NCBI GenBank assembly: GCA_030523385.1
Contig: JAUNIV010000028.1
Coordinates: forward strand, 1 to 13,263
Source: Bacteroidales bacterium
Lineage (GTDB): Bacteria > Bacteroidota > Bacteroidia > Bacteroidales > Bacteroidaceae
Direction of reading: 5' to 3'
DNA: 13,263 nucleotides
Part shown: positions 13,233 through 13,263 of the stretch, one piece after another
Position numbering within the stretch: position 1 is the first letter of the stretch
Layout: each line of letters begins with the position of its first letter
Notes under the pieces: generated by a model
Told to the model about the DNA's origin: nothing
What the model saw: the letters and a program-made list of their open reading frames with translations, nothing else
Databases searched by the model: none
Made by a program: the position numbers and the translations under genes

Positions 13233-13263
13233 CGTATTATTCTGCAATCGGCCTACACATTAT

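Overview
The window looks like ordinary chromosomal backbone of a Bacteroidales bacterium (Bacteroides, Phocaeicola or a close relative). The evidence is the repeated Bacteroides-type promoter (-7 element TAnnTTTG, seen as TATCTTTG, TAACTTTG, TATTTTTG), the lack of clear Shine-Dalgarno sequences, a fimbrillin-family lipoprotein, a DUF4271 membrane protein, and housekeeping proteins of Bacteroidetes character. I see no integrase, transposase, prophage or CRISPR array. I cannot name the species.

Layout. Positions 1-110 hold the 3' end of a plus-strand gene, probably an outer-membrane beta-barrel protein. It converges, across a bidirectional terminator, on a 43-residue membrane protein gene that is too short for routine gene calling. 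A gene-poor stretch with a degenerate 22-bp tandem array follows. Then, on the minus strand, come prfB (release factor 2) and a long-chain acyl-CoA synthetase (AMP-forming). The only complete plus-strand gene, a fimbrillin-like lipoprotein, is divergent from the synthetase and convergent with a His-rich CobW/COG0523 GTPase, with a shared terminator between the last two. Next come a tRNA-Gln(UUG) with its own promoter and terminator, then tyrS with its own promoter and terminator.

Upstream of tyrS lies the minus-strand cluster rnpA-yidD-tatD-like. It is preceded by a second cluster, LOG family - DUF4271 - hemD. Genes overlap by 4 bp at rnpA/yidD and at LOG/DUF4271, which points to translational coupling. 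hemD uses a TTG start. metK closes the window and is separated from the LOG gene by a 74-bp REP/BIME-like palindrome.

The most interesting element is the roughly 165-nt metK leader. Right after the predicted transcription start it carries the conserved core of a SAM-II-type riboswitch: a GTGG/CCAC stem, GATTTGA, GCTTGCAACCAC and TGCTAAA. This suggests that the product of MetK represses its own gene. Other points are the REP-like palindrome with compensatory changes, two arrays of about 22-bp period, palindromes upstream of the putative metal-chaperone GTPase, and an SPY tripeptide where RF2 normally has SPF.

No wholly new multi-gene system is visible. The genes serve translation (prfB, tyrS, tRNA-Gln, rnpA), membrane-protein insertion (yidD), lipid activation, methyl-donor synthesis (metK) and tetrapyrrole metabolism (hemD).
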